From Streptomyces parvus (GTDB taxonomy: Bacteria; Actinomycetota; Actinomycetes; Streptomycetales; Streptomycetaceae): a stretch of 64,000 nucleotides of DNA. Numbering within the stretch: the stretch's first letter is position 1; each line of letters starts with the position of its first letter. Below the pieces are notes generated by a model. That model worked only from the letters and a program-made list of their open reading frames with translations, did not search any database and was not told the DNA's origin. The translations under genes and the position numbers were made by a program. Below, piece after piece: positions 28,977 through 38,764 of this stretch. The stretch covers positions 558,001 to 622,000 of the forward strand of contig NZ_BMRY01000002.1 in assembly GCF_014648875.1 (NCBI RefSeq), given 5' to 3'.

Positions 28977-30043
28977 GGCAGATCCTCTTCGCGGGGGCCA
29001 TCGGGCTCTTCCTGACCCTGGTCGGTACCCCGCTGCTGATCAAGCTGCTGGCCCGCAAGGGCTACGGGCAGTTCATCCGGGACGACGGCCCGCGCACCCA
29101 CGGCAGCAAGAAGGGCACGCCCACGATGGGCGGCATCGCCTTCATCCTGGCGACGATCATCGCGTACCTCCTCGCGAAGATCATCACGGGTGAGGACATC
29201 CGCTACTCCGGTGTCCTCGTGCTCTTCCTCATGGCGGGCATGGGCCTCGTCGGCTTCCTCGACGACTACATCAAGATCGTCAAGCAGCGTTCGCTGGGTC
29301 TGCGGGCCAAGGCGAAGATGGCCGGACAGCTGATCGTCGGCATCGCGTTCGCGGTGCTCTCGCTCCAGTTCCCCAACTCCATGAACCAGACCCCGGCCTC
29401 CACCCGGCTCTCGTTCGTCGAGGACTTCGGCTGGTCGATCGGCCCGGTGCTGTTCTGCGTCTGGGCGCTGTTCATGATCCTCGCCATGTCCAACGGCGTG
29501 AACCTCACCGACGGCCTCGACGGTCTGGCCACCGGCGCCTCGGTGATGGTCTTCGGCGCCTACACCTTCATCGGCCTCTGGCAGTTCCAGGAGTCCTGCG
29601 CCAACGCGGACAACCTGACCAACCCCAGCGCCTGTTTCGAGGTCCGCGACCCGCTCGACCTCGCCGTCGTCGCAGCGGCCCTGATGGGCGCCTGCTTCGG
29701 CTTCCTGTGGTGGAACACCTCACCCGCCAAGATCTTCATGGGCGACACCGGTTCGCTCGCCCTCGGCGGCGCGCTCGCGGGCCTCGCGATCCTGTCGCGC
29801 ACCGAGTTCCTGCTCGCCATCCTCGGCGGCCTCTTCGTGATGATCACCATGTCCGTGGTCATCCAGGTCGGTTCGTTCAAGATGACCGGCAAGCGCGTGT
29901 TCCGCATGGCGCCGCTCCAGCACCACTTCGAACTCAAGGGCTGGTCCGAAGTCCTGGTCGTGGTCCGGTTCTGGATCATCCAGGGCATGTGCGTGATCGT
30001 CGGACTCGGCCTCTTCTACGCGGGATGGGCAGCCAAGAAGTGA
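28973..30043 (+). CDS. mraY: Phospho-MurNAc-pentapeptide translocase MraY
   Basis: MraY transfers phospho-MurNAc-pentapeptide to undecaprenyl phosphate, making lipid I at the inner face of the membrane. The 356-aa polytopic protein shows about ten transmembrane helices. Active-site motifs are [12 protein letters not shown] (the DD pair), [23 protein letters not shown], and [13 protein letters not shown] (the HHH-type loop). The start overlaps the murF stop, and the stop overlaps the murD GTG. Confidence 0.98.
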   Translation: MRQILFAGAIGLFLTLVGTPLLIKLLARKGYGQFIRDDGPRTHGSKKGTPTMGGIAFILATIIAYLLAKIITGEDIRYSGVLVLFLMAGMGLVGFLDDYIKIVKQRSLGLRAKAKMAGQLIVGIAFAVLSLQFPNSMNQTPASTRLSFVEDFGWSIGPVLFCVWALFMILAMSNGVNLTDGLDGLATGASVMVFGAYTFIGLWQFQESCANADNLTNPSACFEVRDPLDLAVVAAALMGACFGFLWWNTSPAKIFMGDTGSLALGGALAGLAILSRTEFLLAILGGLFVMITMSVVIQVGSFKMTGKRVFRMAPLQHHFELKGWSEVLVVVRFWIIQGMCVIVGLGLFYAGWAAKK

Positions 30044-31467
30044 GCACCGTGGACTGGCAGGGCAAGTACGTCACCGTCGCCGGGCTCGGCGTCAGCGGAA
30101 TCCCCGCCGCCCGCGCCCTGCACGAGCGCGGCGCGCTCGTCACCGTCGTCAACGACGGCGACGACGAACGCGCCCGCGCGCAGGCGGCCGAACTGGAGGC
30201 GCTCGGCATCGCCGTGCGCCTCGGCGACGGCGCGACCCTGCCGCCGTCCACGGAACTCGTCGTCACCGCCCCCGGCTGGCAGCCGGACAAGCCGCTCTTC
30301 CTGGCTGCCGCCGAGGCGGGCGTCCCGGTCTGGGGCGACGTCGAACTGGCCTGGCGCCTGCGCGGCGACAACGGCAGGAAGGCCGCGCCCTGGCTCGCGG
30401 TCACCGGTACCAACGGCAAGACCACGACCGTGCGCATGCTGGCCTCCATCCTGGAGGCGGTGGGCCTGCGCACCGCGGCCGTCGGCAACATCGGCGTATC
30501 GCTGCTGGACGCGGTGCTCGGCGATACGGAGTACGACGTCCTCGCCGTCGAACTCTCCAGCTACCAGCTGCACTGGGCGCCCTCCCTGCGCGCCCACTCC
30601 GCCGCCGTCCTCAACCTGGCCCCCGACCACCTCGACTGGCACGGCTCGATGGAGGCGTACGCCGCCGACAAGGGCCGCGTCTACGAGGGCAACACCGTGG
30701 CCTGCGTCTACAACGTGGCCGACCCGGCCACCGAGGACCTGGTCCGCGAGGCCGACGTCGAAGAGGGCTGCCGCGCCATCGGCTTCACCCTCGGCGCCCC
30801 CGGCCCCTCGCAGCTCGGCGTGGTCGACGGGATCCTCGTCGACCGGGCGTTCGTCGCCAACCGCCAGAAGCAGGCGCAGGAACTGGCCGAGGTCTCCGAC
30901 GTGGACCCGCCCGCCCCGCACAACATCGCCAACGCCCTCGCGGCCGCCGCCCTCGCCCGCGCCTTCGGCGTGGAGCCGGCCGCCGTACGGGACGGGCTGC
31001 GCGCGTTCCGGCCGGACGCCCACCGCATCGAACACGTGGCGGACATCGGCGAAGTCGCCTACGTGGACGACTCCAAGGCCACCAACACCCACGCCACCGA
31101 GGCCTCGCTGGCCGCCTACGACTCCATCGTCTGGATCGCGGGCGGCCTGGCCAAGGGCGCCACCTTCGACGAGCTGGTCATCGGCGCGGCGAAGCGGCTG
31201 CGCGGCGTCGTGCTGATGGGCGCCGACCGCGCGCTGATCCACGAAGCCCTCACGCGACACGCCCCGGAAGTCCCGGTGGTCGACCTCGACCGGACCGACA
31301 CTGGGGCGATGTCCGAAGCGGTCGCGCGGGCCGCCGAGCTCGCCCGGCCGGGCGATACGGTACTGCTGGCCCCGGCCTGTGCCTCGATGGACATGTTCAC
31401 CAACTACAACAAGCGGGGCGAGGCGTTCGCGGACGCGGTCCGCGCACGCGCCGACGAGAGCGCCTGA
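30040..31467 (+). CDS. murD: UDP-MurNAc-L-Ala--D-Glu ligase MurD
   Basis: MurD adds D-glutamate to UDP-MurNAc-L-Ala. The 475-aa product has the N-terminal Rossmann-like [14 protein letters not shown], the ATP loop [48 protein letters not shown] and the C-terminal [12 protein letters not shown], all MurD signatures. The GTG at 30040 overlaps the mraY stop (GTGA). No murC follows further down the cluster, unlike in many bacteria; in Streptomyces it lies elsewhere. Confidence 0.97.
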   Translation: MSTVDWQGKYVTVAGLGVSGIPAARALHERGALVTVVNDGDDERARAQAAELEALGIAVRLGDGATLPPSTELVVTAPGWQPDKPLFLAAAEAGVPVWGDVELAWRLRGDNGRKAAPWLAVTGTNGKTTTVRMLASILEAVGLRTAAVGNIGVSLLDAVLGDTEYDVLAVELSSYQLHWAPSLRAHSAAVLNLAPDHLDWHGSMEAYAADKGRVYEGNTVACVYNVADPATEDLVREADVEEGCRAIGFTLGAPGPSQLGVVDGILVDRAFVANRQKQAQELAEVSDVDPPAPHNIANALAAAALARAFGVEPAAVRDGLRAFRPDAHRIEHVADIGEVAYVDDSKATNTHATEASLAAYDSIVWIAGGLAKGATFDELVIGAAKRLRGVVLMGADRALIHEALTRHAPEVPVVDLDRTDTGAMSEAVARAAELARPGDTVLLAPACASMDMFTNYNKRGEAFADAVRARADESA

Positions 31468-31530
31468 CCGACCGGGCTCCGCGCCCGGGGTCAGGGGCCC
31501 CGGGCACGAGCAGTGGAGGGGACAGCGACA

Positions 31531-32991
31531 ATGCCGGCCGACGAGAGATTCGCCGTACGGCGGGAGAGCGCGCGGGCCTCGGTACCCCGACCCCTCACCG
31601 CGGCGCCCGCCCCCGCCGGCGTACCCCTGCCCCCCGGGCTCGCCCTGCGCGGCCGGCTCGCCACCGGCGCCCGGCGGCCCGAGACGCCGCGCGGCTCCGG
31701 ACGCGGTGGCTCCGGACGTGGCGGGTCCGGCTCCCGCACCCCGCGCTCCGGGCGCGGCGGCGGACCGCGCCGGGCCTACGAGCGTGCGCGGCGGGCCTGG
31801 GACCGCCCCCTGACCGCCTATTACGTGATCCTCGGCTCCAGCCTCCTGATCACCGTGCTGGGCCTGGTGATGGTGTACTCCGCCTCGATGATCAAGGCGC
31901 TGGACATCAGCAAGCCCGCGACGTACTTCTTCGGCAAGCAGTTCCTCGCCGCCGTCATCGGGGGCGGGCTGATGCTGATCGCCGCCAGGATGCCCGTCAA
32001 ACTCCACCGCGGACTGGCCTACCCGATACTGATGGTCACCGTCTTCCTGATGATCCTGGTCCAGGTGCCGGGGATAGGGATGTCGGTCAACGGCAACCAG
32101 AACTGGCTCTACCTGGGTGGCCCGTTCCAGCTCCAGCCCAGCGAGTTCGGCAAACTGGCGCTGATCCTGTGGGGGGCGGACCTGCTGGCCCGCAAGCAGG
32201 ACAAGCGGTTGCTGACGCAGTGGAAGCACATGCTCGTGCCGCTCGTCCCGGTCGCCTTCATGCTGCTCGGGCTCATCATGCTCGGCGGCGACATGGGAAC
32301 AGCGATCATTCTCACGGCGATCCTGTTCGGACTGCTCTGGCTGGCCGGCGCCCCCACCCGCCTCTTCGCCGGGGTCCTCGGCTTCGCCGCCGTCCTGGCG
32401 TTCCTGCTGATCAGGACCAGCCCCAACCGGATGTCCCGGCTCGCCTGCATGGGCGTGAGCGAACCCGATCCGGAGGGCGGCTGCTGGCAGGCCGCCCACG
32501 GAATCTATGCTCTGGCGTCCGGCGGATGGTTCGGTTCCGGGCTGGGTGCGAGTGTGGAAAAATGGGGCCAACTCCCGGAACCCCACACCGACTTCATCTT
32601 CGCGATCACCGGTGAGGAACTGGGTCTGGCGGGGACGCTGTCCGTGCTCGCCCTCTTCGCGGCTCTAGGCTATGCGGGTATCCGCGTGGCCGGACGCACG
32701 GAGGACCCCTTCGTGAGGTATGCCGCGGGAGGCGTGACCACGTGGATCACGGCCCAGGCCGTGATCAACATCGGTGCGGTGCTCGGCCTGTTGCCGATCG
32801 CCGGGGTCCCGCTCCCGCTGTTCTCCTACGGGGGGTCGGCCCTGCTGCCGACGATGTTCGCGGTCGGGCTGATGATCGCCTTCGCACGGGAGGACCCCGC
32901 GGCGAAGGCGGCCCTGGCCATGCGGAGGCCCGGGGTGAGATGGAAGACGATGAGACGGCGCGTCAAGAAGCGTTCGTCCGGAGAGCGGTGA
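31531..32991 (+). CDS. ftsW: Septal SEDS glycosyltransferase FtsW
   Basis: FtsW is the SEDS peptidoglycan polymerase that partners with FtsI. The 486-aa product begins with about 95 residues rich in Arg, Pro, Gly and Ser (cytoplasmic), then about ten transmembrane helices. SEDS landmarks are VMVYSASMIKA, QPSEFGKLALILWGADLLA, GGDMGTAIILTAI, HTDFIFAITGEELG and PLFSYGGSALL. The ATG at 31531 has GGAGGGG 10 nt upstream; a GTG at 31513 would add six residues. It lies 63 nt after murD. Confidence 0.96.
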   Translation: MPADERFAVRRESARASVPRPLTAAPAPAGVPLPPGLALRGRLATGARRPETPRGSGRGGSGRGGSGSRTPRSGRGGGPRRAYERARRAWDRPLTAYYVILGSSLLITVLGLVMVYSASMIKALDISKPATYFFGKQFLAAVIGGGLMLIAARMPVKLHRGLAYPILMVTVFLMILVQVPGIGMSVNGNQNWLYLGGPFQLQPSEFGKLALILWGADLLARKQDKRLLTQWKHMLVPLVPVAFMLLGLIMLGGDMGTAIILTAILFGLLWLAGAPTRLFAGVLGFAAVLAFLLIRTSPNRMSRLACMGVSEPDPEGGCWQAAHGIYALASGGWFGSGLGASVEKWGQLPEPHTDFIFAITGEELGLAGTLSVLALFAALGYAGIRVAGRTEDPFVRYAAGGVTTWITAQAVINIGAVLGLLPIAGVPLPLFSYGGSALLPTMFAVGLMIAFAREDPAAKAALAMRRPGVRWKTMRRRVKKRSSGER

Positions 32992-32997
32992 ATTTCG

Positions 32998-34086
32998 GTG
33001 CATGTCGTACTCGCCGGCGGGGGGACCGCCGGACACATCGAGCCCGCGCTTGCCCTCGCAGACGCCCTGCGCAGGCAGGACCCGACCGTGGGAATCACTG
33101 CCCTCGGCACGGAACGCGGCCTCGAGACCAGGCTCGTACCCGAGCGGGGGTACGAGCTGGCGCTCATCCCCGCCGTACCGCTGCCCCGTAAGCCCACGCC
33201 CGAACTGATCACCGTCCCGGGCCGGCTGCGCGGCACGATCAAGGCCGCCGAGCAGGTCCTGGAGCGCACCAAGGCGGACTGCGTGGTCGGCTTCGGCGGC
33301 TATGTGGCCCTGCCCGGCTACCTGGCCGCCAAGCGGGCCGGGGTGCCGATCGTGGTCCACGAGGCCAACGCCCGCCCGGGCCTGGCCAACAAGATCGGCT
33401 CGCGGTACGCCCACGGGGTCGCCGTCTCCACCCCGGACAGCAAGCTGCGCGGCGCCCGCTACATCGGCATCCCGCTGCGCCGCACCATCGCCACCCTGGA
33501 CCGCGCCCGGGTCCGCCCGGAGGCCCGCGCCTCCTTCGGCCTCGACCCCAACCTGCCCACGCTGCTGGTCTCCGGCGGCTCGCAGGGCGCGCGCCATCTC
33601 AACGAGGTGGTCCAGCGGGTCGCGCCGCTGCTCCAGCGCTCAGGGATCCAGATCCTCCATGTGGTGGGCCCGAAGAACGAATTGCCGCGAATCGACAACA
33701 TGCCCGGGATGCCGCCGTACATCCCGGTACCGTACGTGGACAGGATGGACCTCGCGTACGCCGCGGCCGACATGATGCTCTGCCGCGCGGGCGCGATGAC
33801 CGTCGCCGAACTCTCCGCCGTCGGGCTCCCCGCCGCCTACGTCCCGCTGCCCATCGGCAACGGCGAACAGCGGCTCAACGCCCAGCCGGTGGTCAACGCC
33901 GGCGGCGGTCTGCTGGTGGACGACGCGGCGCTCACCCCGGAGTGGGTGCAGTCCAACGTCCTGCCGGTGCTGTCGGACCCCCACCGGCTGTACGAAATGT
34001 CCCGTGCCGCCGCGGAGTTCGGCCGGCGCGACGCCGACGACCTGCTCGTCGGCATGGTGTACGAAGCGATTGCCGCGCGCCGTTAG
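32998..34086 (+). CDS. murG: Lipid II synthase MurG
   Basis: MurG transfers GlcNAc from UDP-GlcNAc to lipid I, producing lipid II at the inner membrane face. The 362-aa GT28 protein has the N-terminal glycine loop [43 protein letters not shown], the second loop [12 protein letters not shown], and the UDP-GlcNAc site [26 protein letters not shown] with [11 protein letters not shown] start, 6 nt after the ftsW stop. Confidence 0.97.
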   Translation: MHVVLAGGGTAGHIEPALALADALRRQDPTVGITALGTERGLETRLVPERGYELALIPAVPLPRKPTPELITVPGRLRGTIKAAEQVLERTKADCVVGFGGYVALPGYLAAKRAGVPIVVHEANARPGLANKIGSRYAHGVAVSTPDSKLRGARYIGIPLRRTIATLDRARVRPEARASFGLDPNLPTLLVSGGSQGARHLNEVVQRVAPLLQRSGIQILHVVGPKNELPRIDNMPGMPPYIPVPYVDRMDLAYAAADMMLCRAGAMTVAELSAVGLPAAYVPLPIGNGEQRLNAQPVVNAGGGLLVDDAALTPEWVQSNVLPVLSDPHRLYEMSRAAAEFGRRDADDLLVGMVYEAIAARR

Positions 34087-34148
34087 GCGTACGGCGCGAT
34101 GCGGTGCGGACCCGGGGCGGGCGTCCCGGGTCCGGCGAAGGAGCGAGC

Positions 34149-34943
34149 GTGGCCGGACCGACCACCGCCCAGCGCGGCGCACCCGGGCGGGCGGACACCT
34201 CCGCCCGCCCGCCGCACACCGGCCCCGAGGGGCCCCGGATCAGCCGTCGTCTGCTGCTGATCCTGATCGGCGCCGCGGCCGCCCTGCTCGCCGCGTTCGT
34301 GATCTGGGCGCTCTACGGCTCCTCCTGGCTCCGCGTCGAGAAGGTCACCACGAGCGGCGTCGAGGTTCTGACCCGCGAAGAAGTGGAAGCGGTTGCCGCG
34401 ACACCGATCGGCGCCCCGCTGGTCTCCGTGGACACCGACGCGATGGAACGCCGGTTGCGCCAGAAGTTGCCTCGTATCGACAGAGTTGATGTCGTTCGGT
34501 CCTGGCCGGACGGCATCAGCCTTAAGGTGACGGAGCGAAAGCCGGTCGTTCTGGTCGAAAAGGGCGGGAAGTTCGTGGAAGTGGACGCCAAGGGCGTGCG
34601 CTACGCCACCGTGGACAGGGCCCCGAGAGGTGTGCCCCTGCTGGAACTGAAGCCCGAACCGTCCGCGAGCCTTCGCCGCTTCGGAAGTGACCGTCTGTTG
34701 CGGGAAGCGGTCCGGGTCGCCGGCGACCTTCCGGCGGCCGTCGCCAAGGACACCGAGGTCGTCCGGGTCGCCTCGTTCGACGCGATCTCCCTGCAGCTCA
34801 CCCGGGACCGCGAGGTGATCTGGGGCAGCGGCGAGAACGGCACGGCGAAGGCGCTCATCCTCGCCGCGCTCATGAAGGCGGCGCCCAAAGCGGGACAGTT
34901 CGACGTAAGCGCTCCCACCGCCCCGGCGGTATCGGGGAGTTGA
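34149..34943 (+). CDS. ftsQ: Cell division protein FtsQ
   Basis: FtsQ is a bitopic divisome protein that recruits FtsL/DivIC. The 264-aa product has a basic cytoplasmic N-terminus (1-37), one transmembrane helix (about 38-58, LLLILIGAAAALLAAFVIWAL), a POTRA domain starting LRVEKVTTSGVEVLTREEVEAVA, and the FtsQ beta domain with LPRIDRVDVVRSWPDGISLKVTERKPVVL. The GTG at 34149 is chosen because the longer upstream frame overlaps murG. It precedes ftsZ by 276 nt, the gap that holds the ftsZ promoters. The murG-ftsQ gap lacks murC and ddl. Confidence 0.95.
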   Translation: MAGPTTAQRGAPGRADTSARPPHTGPEGPRISRRLLLILIGAAAALLAAFVIWALYGSSWLRVEKVTTSGVEVLTREEVEAVAATPIGAPLVSVDTDAMERRLRQKLPRIDRVDVVRSWPDGISLKVTERKPVVLVEKGGKFVEVDAKGVRYATVDRAPRGVPLLELKPEPSASLRRFGSDRLLREAVRVAGDLPAAVAKDTEVVRVASFDAISLQLTRDREVIWGSGENGTAKALILAALMKAAPKAGQFDVSAPTAPAVSGS

Positions 34944-34971
34944 CGGGCATTTGTGCTGGCCAGCACCCTGG

Positions 34972-35002
34972 TTGGTCAGCGCTACGGGTGATCACATAGG
35001 GT
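34972..35002 (+). promoter_or_regulatory. Possible ftsZ promoter A
   Basis: TTGGTC (34972-34977) and TAGGGT (34997-35002) are separated by 19 nt. The -10 fits TAnnnT. In S. coelicolor the ftsQ-ftsZ gap carries several ftsZ promoters; which one this corresponds to cannot be told from sequence alone. Confidence 0.45.
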
Positions 35003-35033
35003 GAAAAGAAAAACGGGAGGTTCGGCGTGTTCG

Positions 35034-35063
35034 TTGAACGTGCGCCACTTGTCGACTTAGTGT
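35034..35063 (+). promoter_or_regulatory. Probable ftsZ promoter B with WhiA-type GACAC sites
   Basis: TTGAAC (35034-35039), an 18-nt spacer and TAGTGT (35058-35063) make the best HrdB-type promoter in this gap. GTGTC (35060-35064, GACAC on the other strand) overlaps the -10 and a plus-strand GACAC lies at 35089-35093. GACAC is the WhiA recognition core, and ftsZ is a known WhiA/WhiB target during Streptomyces sporulation. Five-base sites occur often by chance. Confidence 0.5.
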
Positions 35064-35099
35064 CCTGTTCGGAAGAGTCCAGGAAGCAGACACACTGGT

Positions 35100-35124
35100 A
35101 ACCCTAAACTTCAGCGTTAGGGTT
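35100..35124. repeat. AACCCTAA/TTAGGGTT inverted repeat in the ftsZ leader
   Basis: A perfect 8-bp inverted repeat (35100-35107 / 35117-35124) with a 9-nt loop lies about 96 nt before the ftsZ GTG. It overlaps TAAACT (35105-35110), which could be another -10. It could be an operator or an mRNA hairpin. I recall similar sequence upstream of ftsZ in other Streptomyces, but this was not checked. Confidence 0.6.
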
Positions 35125-35219
35125 TGGGTCGGCGTTCGGACCGTCCCCATCGACATCAGTCGTCGCCGCGGGGCCACCGCAGAGCGACGACACGTAACTC
35201 GAGGCGAGAGGCCTTCGAC

Positions 35220-36443
35220 GTGGCAGCACCGCAGAACTACCTCGCAGTCATCAAGGTCATCGGTGTCGGCGGCGGTGGTGTCAATGCCATCAACCGAATG
35301 ATCGAGGTCGGTCTCAAGGGCGTCGAGTTCATCGCGATCAACACGGACGCACAAGCCCTGTTGATGAGCGACGCCGACGTCAAGCTCGACGTCGGCCGCG
35401 AACTCACCCGGGGCCTCGGCGCCGGGGCGAACCCGGCCGTCGGTCGTAAGGCGGCAGAGGACCACCGTGAGGAGATCGAGGAGGTCCTCAAGGGGGCCGA
35501 CATGGTCTTCGTCACCGCCGGAGAAGGCGGCGGCACCGGCACCGGCGGCGCACCCGTCGTCGCCAACATCGCCCGCTCGCTCGGCGCCCTGACGATCGGC
35601 GTGGTCACCCGCCCGTTCACCTTCGAGGGCCGGCGGCGCGCGAACCAGGCGGAGGACGGCATCGCCGAACTCCGCGAAGAGGTCGACACCCTCATCGTCA
35701 TCCCCAACGACCGCCTGCTGTCCATCTCGGACCGCCAGGTCAGCGTGCTCGACGCGTTCAAGTCGGCCGACCAGGTGCTGCTCTCGGGTGTCCAGGGCAT
35801 CACCGACCTCATCACCACGCCGGGTCTGATCAACCTCGACTTCGCCGACGTCAAGTCGGTCATGTCCGAGGCCGGATCGGCGCTCATGGGCATCGGCTCG
35901 GCGCGCGGCGACGACCGCGCGGTGGCGGCGGCGGAGATGGCTATTTCCTCGCCTCTCCTGGAAGCCTCCATCGACGGCGCCCGCGGCGTCCTGCTCTCCA
36001 TCTCCGGCGGCAGCGACCTCGGTCTCTTCGAGATCAACGAGGCCGCCCAGCTGGTGAGCGAGGCGGCCCACCCCGAGGCCAACATCATCTTCGGCGCCGT
36101 CATCGACGACGCCCTGGGCGACGAGGTCCGGGTCACCGTGATCGCCGCGGGCTTCGACGGCGGACAGCCGCCGGCCCGCCGGGAGAACGTCCTCGGCGCG
36201 AACAGCACCAAGCGCGAGGAACCGGCCGCCCCGGTCAGGTCCGCCCCCGAGCCCGCGCGCCCGGCCGGCGGACTCGGGTCCGTACCTCCGCGCGAGGAGA
36301 GCCCGGCCCCGGCCGAGCCCGCCCCCGCGTCGGCTTCGAGCGAGAGCGCGCTCCCGCCCGTCTCCCCGCCGCACGTCCCGCCGGCCCGTCCCTACCAGGA
36401 CACCCAGGCCGAAGAGCTGGACGTACCGGACTTCTTGAAGTGA
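35220..36443 (+). CDS. ftsZ: Cell division protein FtsZ
   Basis: FtsZ is the tubulin-like GTPase that forms the Z ring. The 407-aa product, GTG start ([13 protein letters not shown]), has the N-terminal [13 protein letters not shown], the GTP signature GGGTGTG at 103-109, NTDAQAL, and the T7 loop region [13 protein letters not shown]. After about 320 a disordered Pro/Ala/Glu-rich linker leads to the conserved C-terminal peptide ELDVPDFLK, the site that binds SepF and other anchors. No ftsA occurs in the cluster; SepF takes that role. The stop overlaps the pgeF GTG (GTGA). Confidence 0.99.
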   Translation: MAAPQNYLAVIKVIGVGGGGVNAINRMIEVGLKGVEFIAINTDAQALLMSDADVKLDVGRELTRGLGAGANPAVGRKAAEDHREEIEEVLKGADMVFVTAGEGGGTGTGGAPVVANIARSLGALTIGVVTRPFTFEGRRRANQAEDGIAELREEVDTLIVIPNDRLLSISDRQVSVLDAFKSADQVLLSGVQGITDLITTPGLINLDFADVKSVMSEAGSALMGIGSARGDDRAVAAAEMAISSPLLEASIDGARGVLLSISGGSDLGLFEINEAAQLVSEAAHPEANIIFGAVIDDALGDEVRVTVIAAGFDGGQPPARRENVLGANSTKREEPAAPVRSAPEPARPAGGLGSVPPREESPAPAEPAPASASSESALPPVSPPHVPPARPYQDTQAEELDVPDFLK

Positions 36444-37183
36444 TAGATCAGCACCAGGCGGCAACCGTCACGGGCAGCGCTCATTTCGCCTTCACCGACC
36501 GGTGGGGCGGAGTGAGCGCCGCTCCGTACGGCGAACTCAACCTCGGCGGCGCGGTCGGAGACGACCCCGCCGCCGTCGGCGCGAACCGGGAGCGTGCAGC
36601 GAGCGACCTCGGCATCGACCCGGCGCTCGTCGTCTGGATGAACCAGGTGCACGGCCGGGACGTCGCGGTGGTGGACGGACCCTGGGGTGCGGACACGGAG
36701 ATTCCGGCCGTCGACGCGGTGGTGACCGCCCGGCGCGGGCTGCCGCTCGCGGTCCTCACCGCGGACTGCACCCCCGTTCTCCTCGCCGACCCGGTCGCCG
36801 GAGTCGTCGGGGCGGCGCACGCCGGGCGGCCGGGGCTGGTCGCCGGAGTCGTACCGGCTGCGGTCGAGACCATGATCGCGCTCGGCGCACACCCCTCCCG
36901 GATCATCGCCCACACCGGACCGGCCGTCTGCGGACGGTGCTACGAGGTGCCGGAGGCGATGCGGGCCGAGGTGGCCGAGGCCGTTCCCGGCACCTGGTCC
37001 GAGACCAGCTGGGGAACGCCTGCGGTGGACGTCACCGGCGGAGTGCACGCCCAGCTCGCCGCTCTCGGAGTGACCGACCGGCACCGTTCGCCGGTCTGCA
37101 CCCGTGAATCGGGCGACCACTTCTCGTACCGTCGCGACCGCACCACCGGGCGGCTCGCCGGATATGTCTGGTTGGACGGATAG
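36440..37183 (+). CDS. pgeF: Peptidoglycan editing factor PgeF / YlmD (laccase-domain)
   Basis: A 247-aa multicopper-polyphenol-oxidase-like (DUF152/YfiH) protein. The family's Cys-His metal/active-site residues appear in [28 protein letters not shown] and [14 protein letters not shown]. In E. coli the homologue removes wrongly incorporated residues from UDP-MurNAc peptide precursors; other members act on purine nucleosides. GTG start overlapping the ftsZ stop; ylmE follows 3 nt later. Located here as in Bacillus and other Gram-positive dcw clusters (ylmD). Confidence 0.93.
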   Translation: MIDQHQAATVTGSAHFAFTDRWGGVSAAPYGELNLGGAVGDDPAAVGANRERAASDLGIDPALVVWMNQVHGRDVAVVDGPWGADTEIPAVDAVVTARRGLPLAVLTADCTPVLLADPVAGVVGAAHAGRPGLVAGVVPAAVETMIALGAHPSRIIAHTGPAVCGRCYEVPEAMRAEVAEAVPGTWSETSWGTPAVDVTGGVHAQLAALGVTDRHRSPVCTRESGDHFSYRRDRTTGRLAGYVWLDG

Positions 37184-37186
37184 GGC

Positions 37187-37906
37187 ATGACGGACCGTAA
37201 GGCTCAACTCGCGGCGAATCTCGCACAGGTGGAGGAAAGGATCGCCTCCGCCTGTGCCGCCGCAGGGCGCAAGCGGGAGGAAGTGACCCTGATCGTGGTC
37301 ACCAAGACCTACCCCGCGAGCGATGTGCGGATCCTGCGTCAACTCGGTGTGCGCCATGTCGCGGAGAATCGTGACCAGGACGCGGCCCCCAAAGCCACCG
37401 CTTGTGCGGATCTTTCGCTGACATGGCACTTTGTCGGACAATTGCAGACGAACAAGGTTCGCTCTGTGACCAGTTATGCCGATGTGGTGCAGTCGGTGGA
37501 CCGCGCCAAGCTGGTCACCGCTCTCTCCGCCGCCGCGGTGCGCGGGGAGCGCGAGCTCGGCTGTCTGATCCAGGTCGCCCTGGACGCGGAGAGCGGCGAG
37601 CGCGGTGAGCGCGGCGGTGTCGCGCCGGACGGGGTCGAGGAGTTGGCAGCCGCGATCGACTCGGCTCCCGGGCTCCGGCTCGACGGGCTGATGACCGTGG
37701 CGCCGCTGGCCGGGGAGTACGCCGGCCGGCAACGGGCCGCGTTCGACCGGCTGATGGAAATCTCATCCCGCCTGCGCGCCGGTCATCCGGCTGCGAACAT
37801 GGTCTCCGCAGGTATGAGCGGGGATCTGGAGGACGCGGTGGCGGCCGGAGCGACACATGTACGCGTCGGTACGGCGGTACTCGGAGTCCGACCCCGGCTC
37901 GGGTAA
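37187..37906 (+). CDS. ylmE: PLP-binding homeostasis protein YlmE (YggS family)
   Basis: A 239-aa fold-type III PLP protein of the YggS/PROSC family. It lacks a known enzymatic reaction and buffers pyridoxal phosphate. The PLP lysine is in LIVVTKTYPASD (about residue 39), with AENRDQDAAPK, LTWHFVGQLQTNK, the phosphate-binding SAGMSGDLEDAVAAGATHVRVGTA at the end, and a DGLMTVAPL strand. ATG start, 3 nt after pgeF. It is the conserved neighbour between pgeF and sepF in actinobacteria. Confidence 0.95.
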   Translation: MTDRKAQLAANLAQVEERIASACAAAGRKREEVTLIVVTKTYPASDVRILRQLGVRHVAENRDQDAAPKATACADLSLTWHFVGQLQTNKVRSVTSYADVVQSVDRAKLVTALSAAAVRGERELGCLIQVALDAESGERGERGGVAPDGVEELAAAIDSAPGLRLDGLMTVAPLAGEYAGRQRAAFDRLMEISSRLRAGHPAANMVSAGMSGDLEDAVAAGATHVRVGTAVLGVRPRLG

Positions 37907-37924
37907 CGTCGCGAAGCAAGTCGG

Positions 37925-38014
37925 ACCACAGCAGAAAATATGGTCATTCCCACTTCTAGCGGGCAGACCACAGTGGATCGCTGGCACTTGGTGACGAATG
38001 CCGATCCACCACAG
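37925..38014 (+). promoter_or_regulatory. Three regularly spaced ACCACAG repeats upstream of sepF
   Basis: ACCACAG occurs at 37925-37931, 37967-37973 and 38008-38014, with 42- and 41-nt spacing, close to four helical turns, in the 125-nt gap before sepF. This could be a phased protein-binding array. Seven-base repeats in such a short gap may also be chance. Confidence 0.35.
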
Positions 38015-38031
38015 AGCGGAGGACTCGGAGC

Positions 38032-38673
38032 ATGGCCGGCGCGATGCGCAAGATGGCGGTCTACCTCGGCCTCGTGGAGGACGATGGGTACGACGGTCCG
38101 GGGTTCGACCCCGACGACGAATTCGAACCTGAGCCGGAGCCCGAGCGCGACCGGCGGCGGCACCAGCCCCCGCACCAGGTGGACCGGGACCGGGAGCGCG
38201 ACCGTGAGCGGGAGCGCGAAAGGGACGAACCGGTGCGAGTAGTGCAGCCGCCCGCCCAACGTGAGCCGGTTCAGCTCCCCGCCGAAAGCGTGCGACCCGC
38301 CCGGATCGCACCCGTGGCATCCATCACACCTGAACGCCCGAACATGGAGAAGAACGCACCGGTGATCATGCCCAAGGTCGTGTCCGAGCGGGAGCCGTAC
38401 CGCATCACCACGCTGCACCCCAGGACCTACAACGAGGCCCGTACCATCGGGGAACACTTCCGTGAGGGCACTCCGGTGATCATGAATCTCACGGAGATGG
38501 ACGATACGGACGCGAAGCGACTTGTCGACTTTGCCGCAGGACTCGTCTTCGGTCTCCATGGCAGCATTGAACGCGTGACGCAGAAGGTGTTCCTGTTGTC
38601 GCCTGCTAACGTCGATGTCACGGCGGAGGACAAGGCCCGCATCGCAGAGGGCGGATTCTTCAACCAGAGCTGA
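38032..38673 (+). CDS. sepF: Z-ring anchor SepF
   Basis: SepF tethers FtsZ to the membrane where FtsA is absent. The 213-aa product starts with an amphipathic membrane-binding helix ([18 protein letters not shown]), followed by a long charged linker (about 20-120; [12 protein letters not shown], then [14 protein letters not shown]) and the SepF core: [66 protein letters not shown]. The linker is longer than in B. subtilis SepF. Placed between ylmE and ylmG, as usual in actinobacteria. Confidence 0.97.
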   Translation: MAGAMRKMAVYLGLVEDDGYDGPGFDPDDEFEPEPEPERDRRRHQPPHQVDRDRERDRERERERDEPVRVVQPPAQREPVQLPAESVRPARIAPVASITPERPNMEKNAPVIMPKVVSEREPYRITTLHPRTYNEARTIGEHFREGTPVIMNLTEMDDTDAKRLVDFAAGLVFGLHGSIERVTQKVFLLSPANVDVTAEDKARIAEGGFFNQS

Positions 38674-38694
38674 GAACACGACACCGGGAACGAC

Positions 38695-38728
38695 CCGGCC
38701 GCAAGGCCGGTGCCGGCCGCGAGGCCGG
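38695..38728 (+). repeat. Tandem GNRA-tetraloop hairpins between sepF and ylmG
   Basis: Two adjacent 16-nt hairpins share the stem CCGGCC/GGCCGG, with loops GCAA (38701-38704) and GCGA (38719-38722), both GNRA tetraloops, and are spaced 18 nt apart. They lie 22 nt after the sepF stop. They could stabilise the upstream mRNA, limit read-through or act as an RNA-protein contact. Confidence 0.7.
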
Positions 38729-38764
38729 AGCTGACGAGAGCCAGGGGAGAGGGAAGCGCGAGAC

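Noticed and set aside
30016-32586. Antisense ORF of about 856 codons opposite murD-ftsW
   Set aside because: It overlaps two essential genes, has no motif, and is a shadow of their codon bias.
35100-35124. TTAGGG motif upstream of ftsZ resembling a telomere repeat
   Set aside because: There is one copy only, as part of an inverted repeat. Streptomyces telomeres are unrelated palindromic sequences at chromosome ends.
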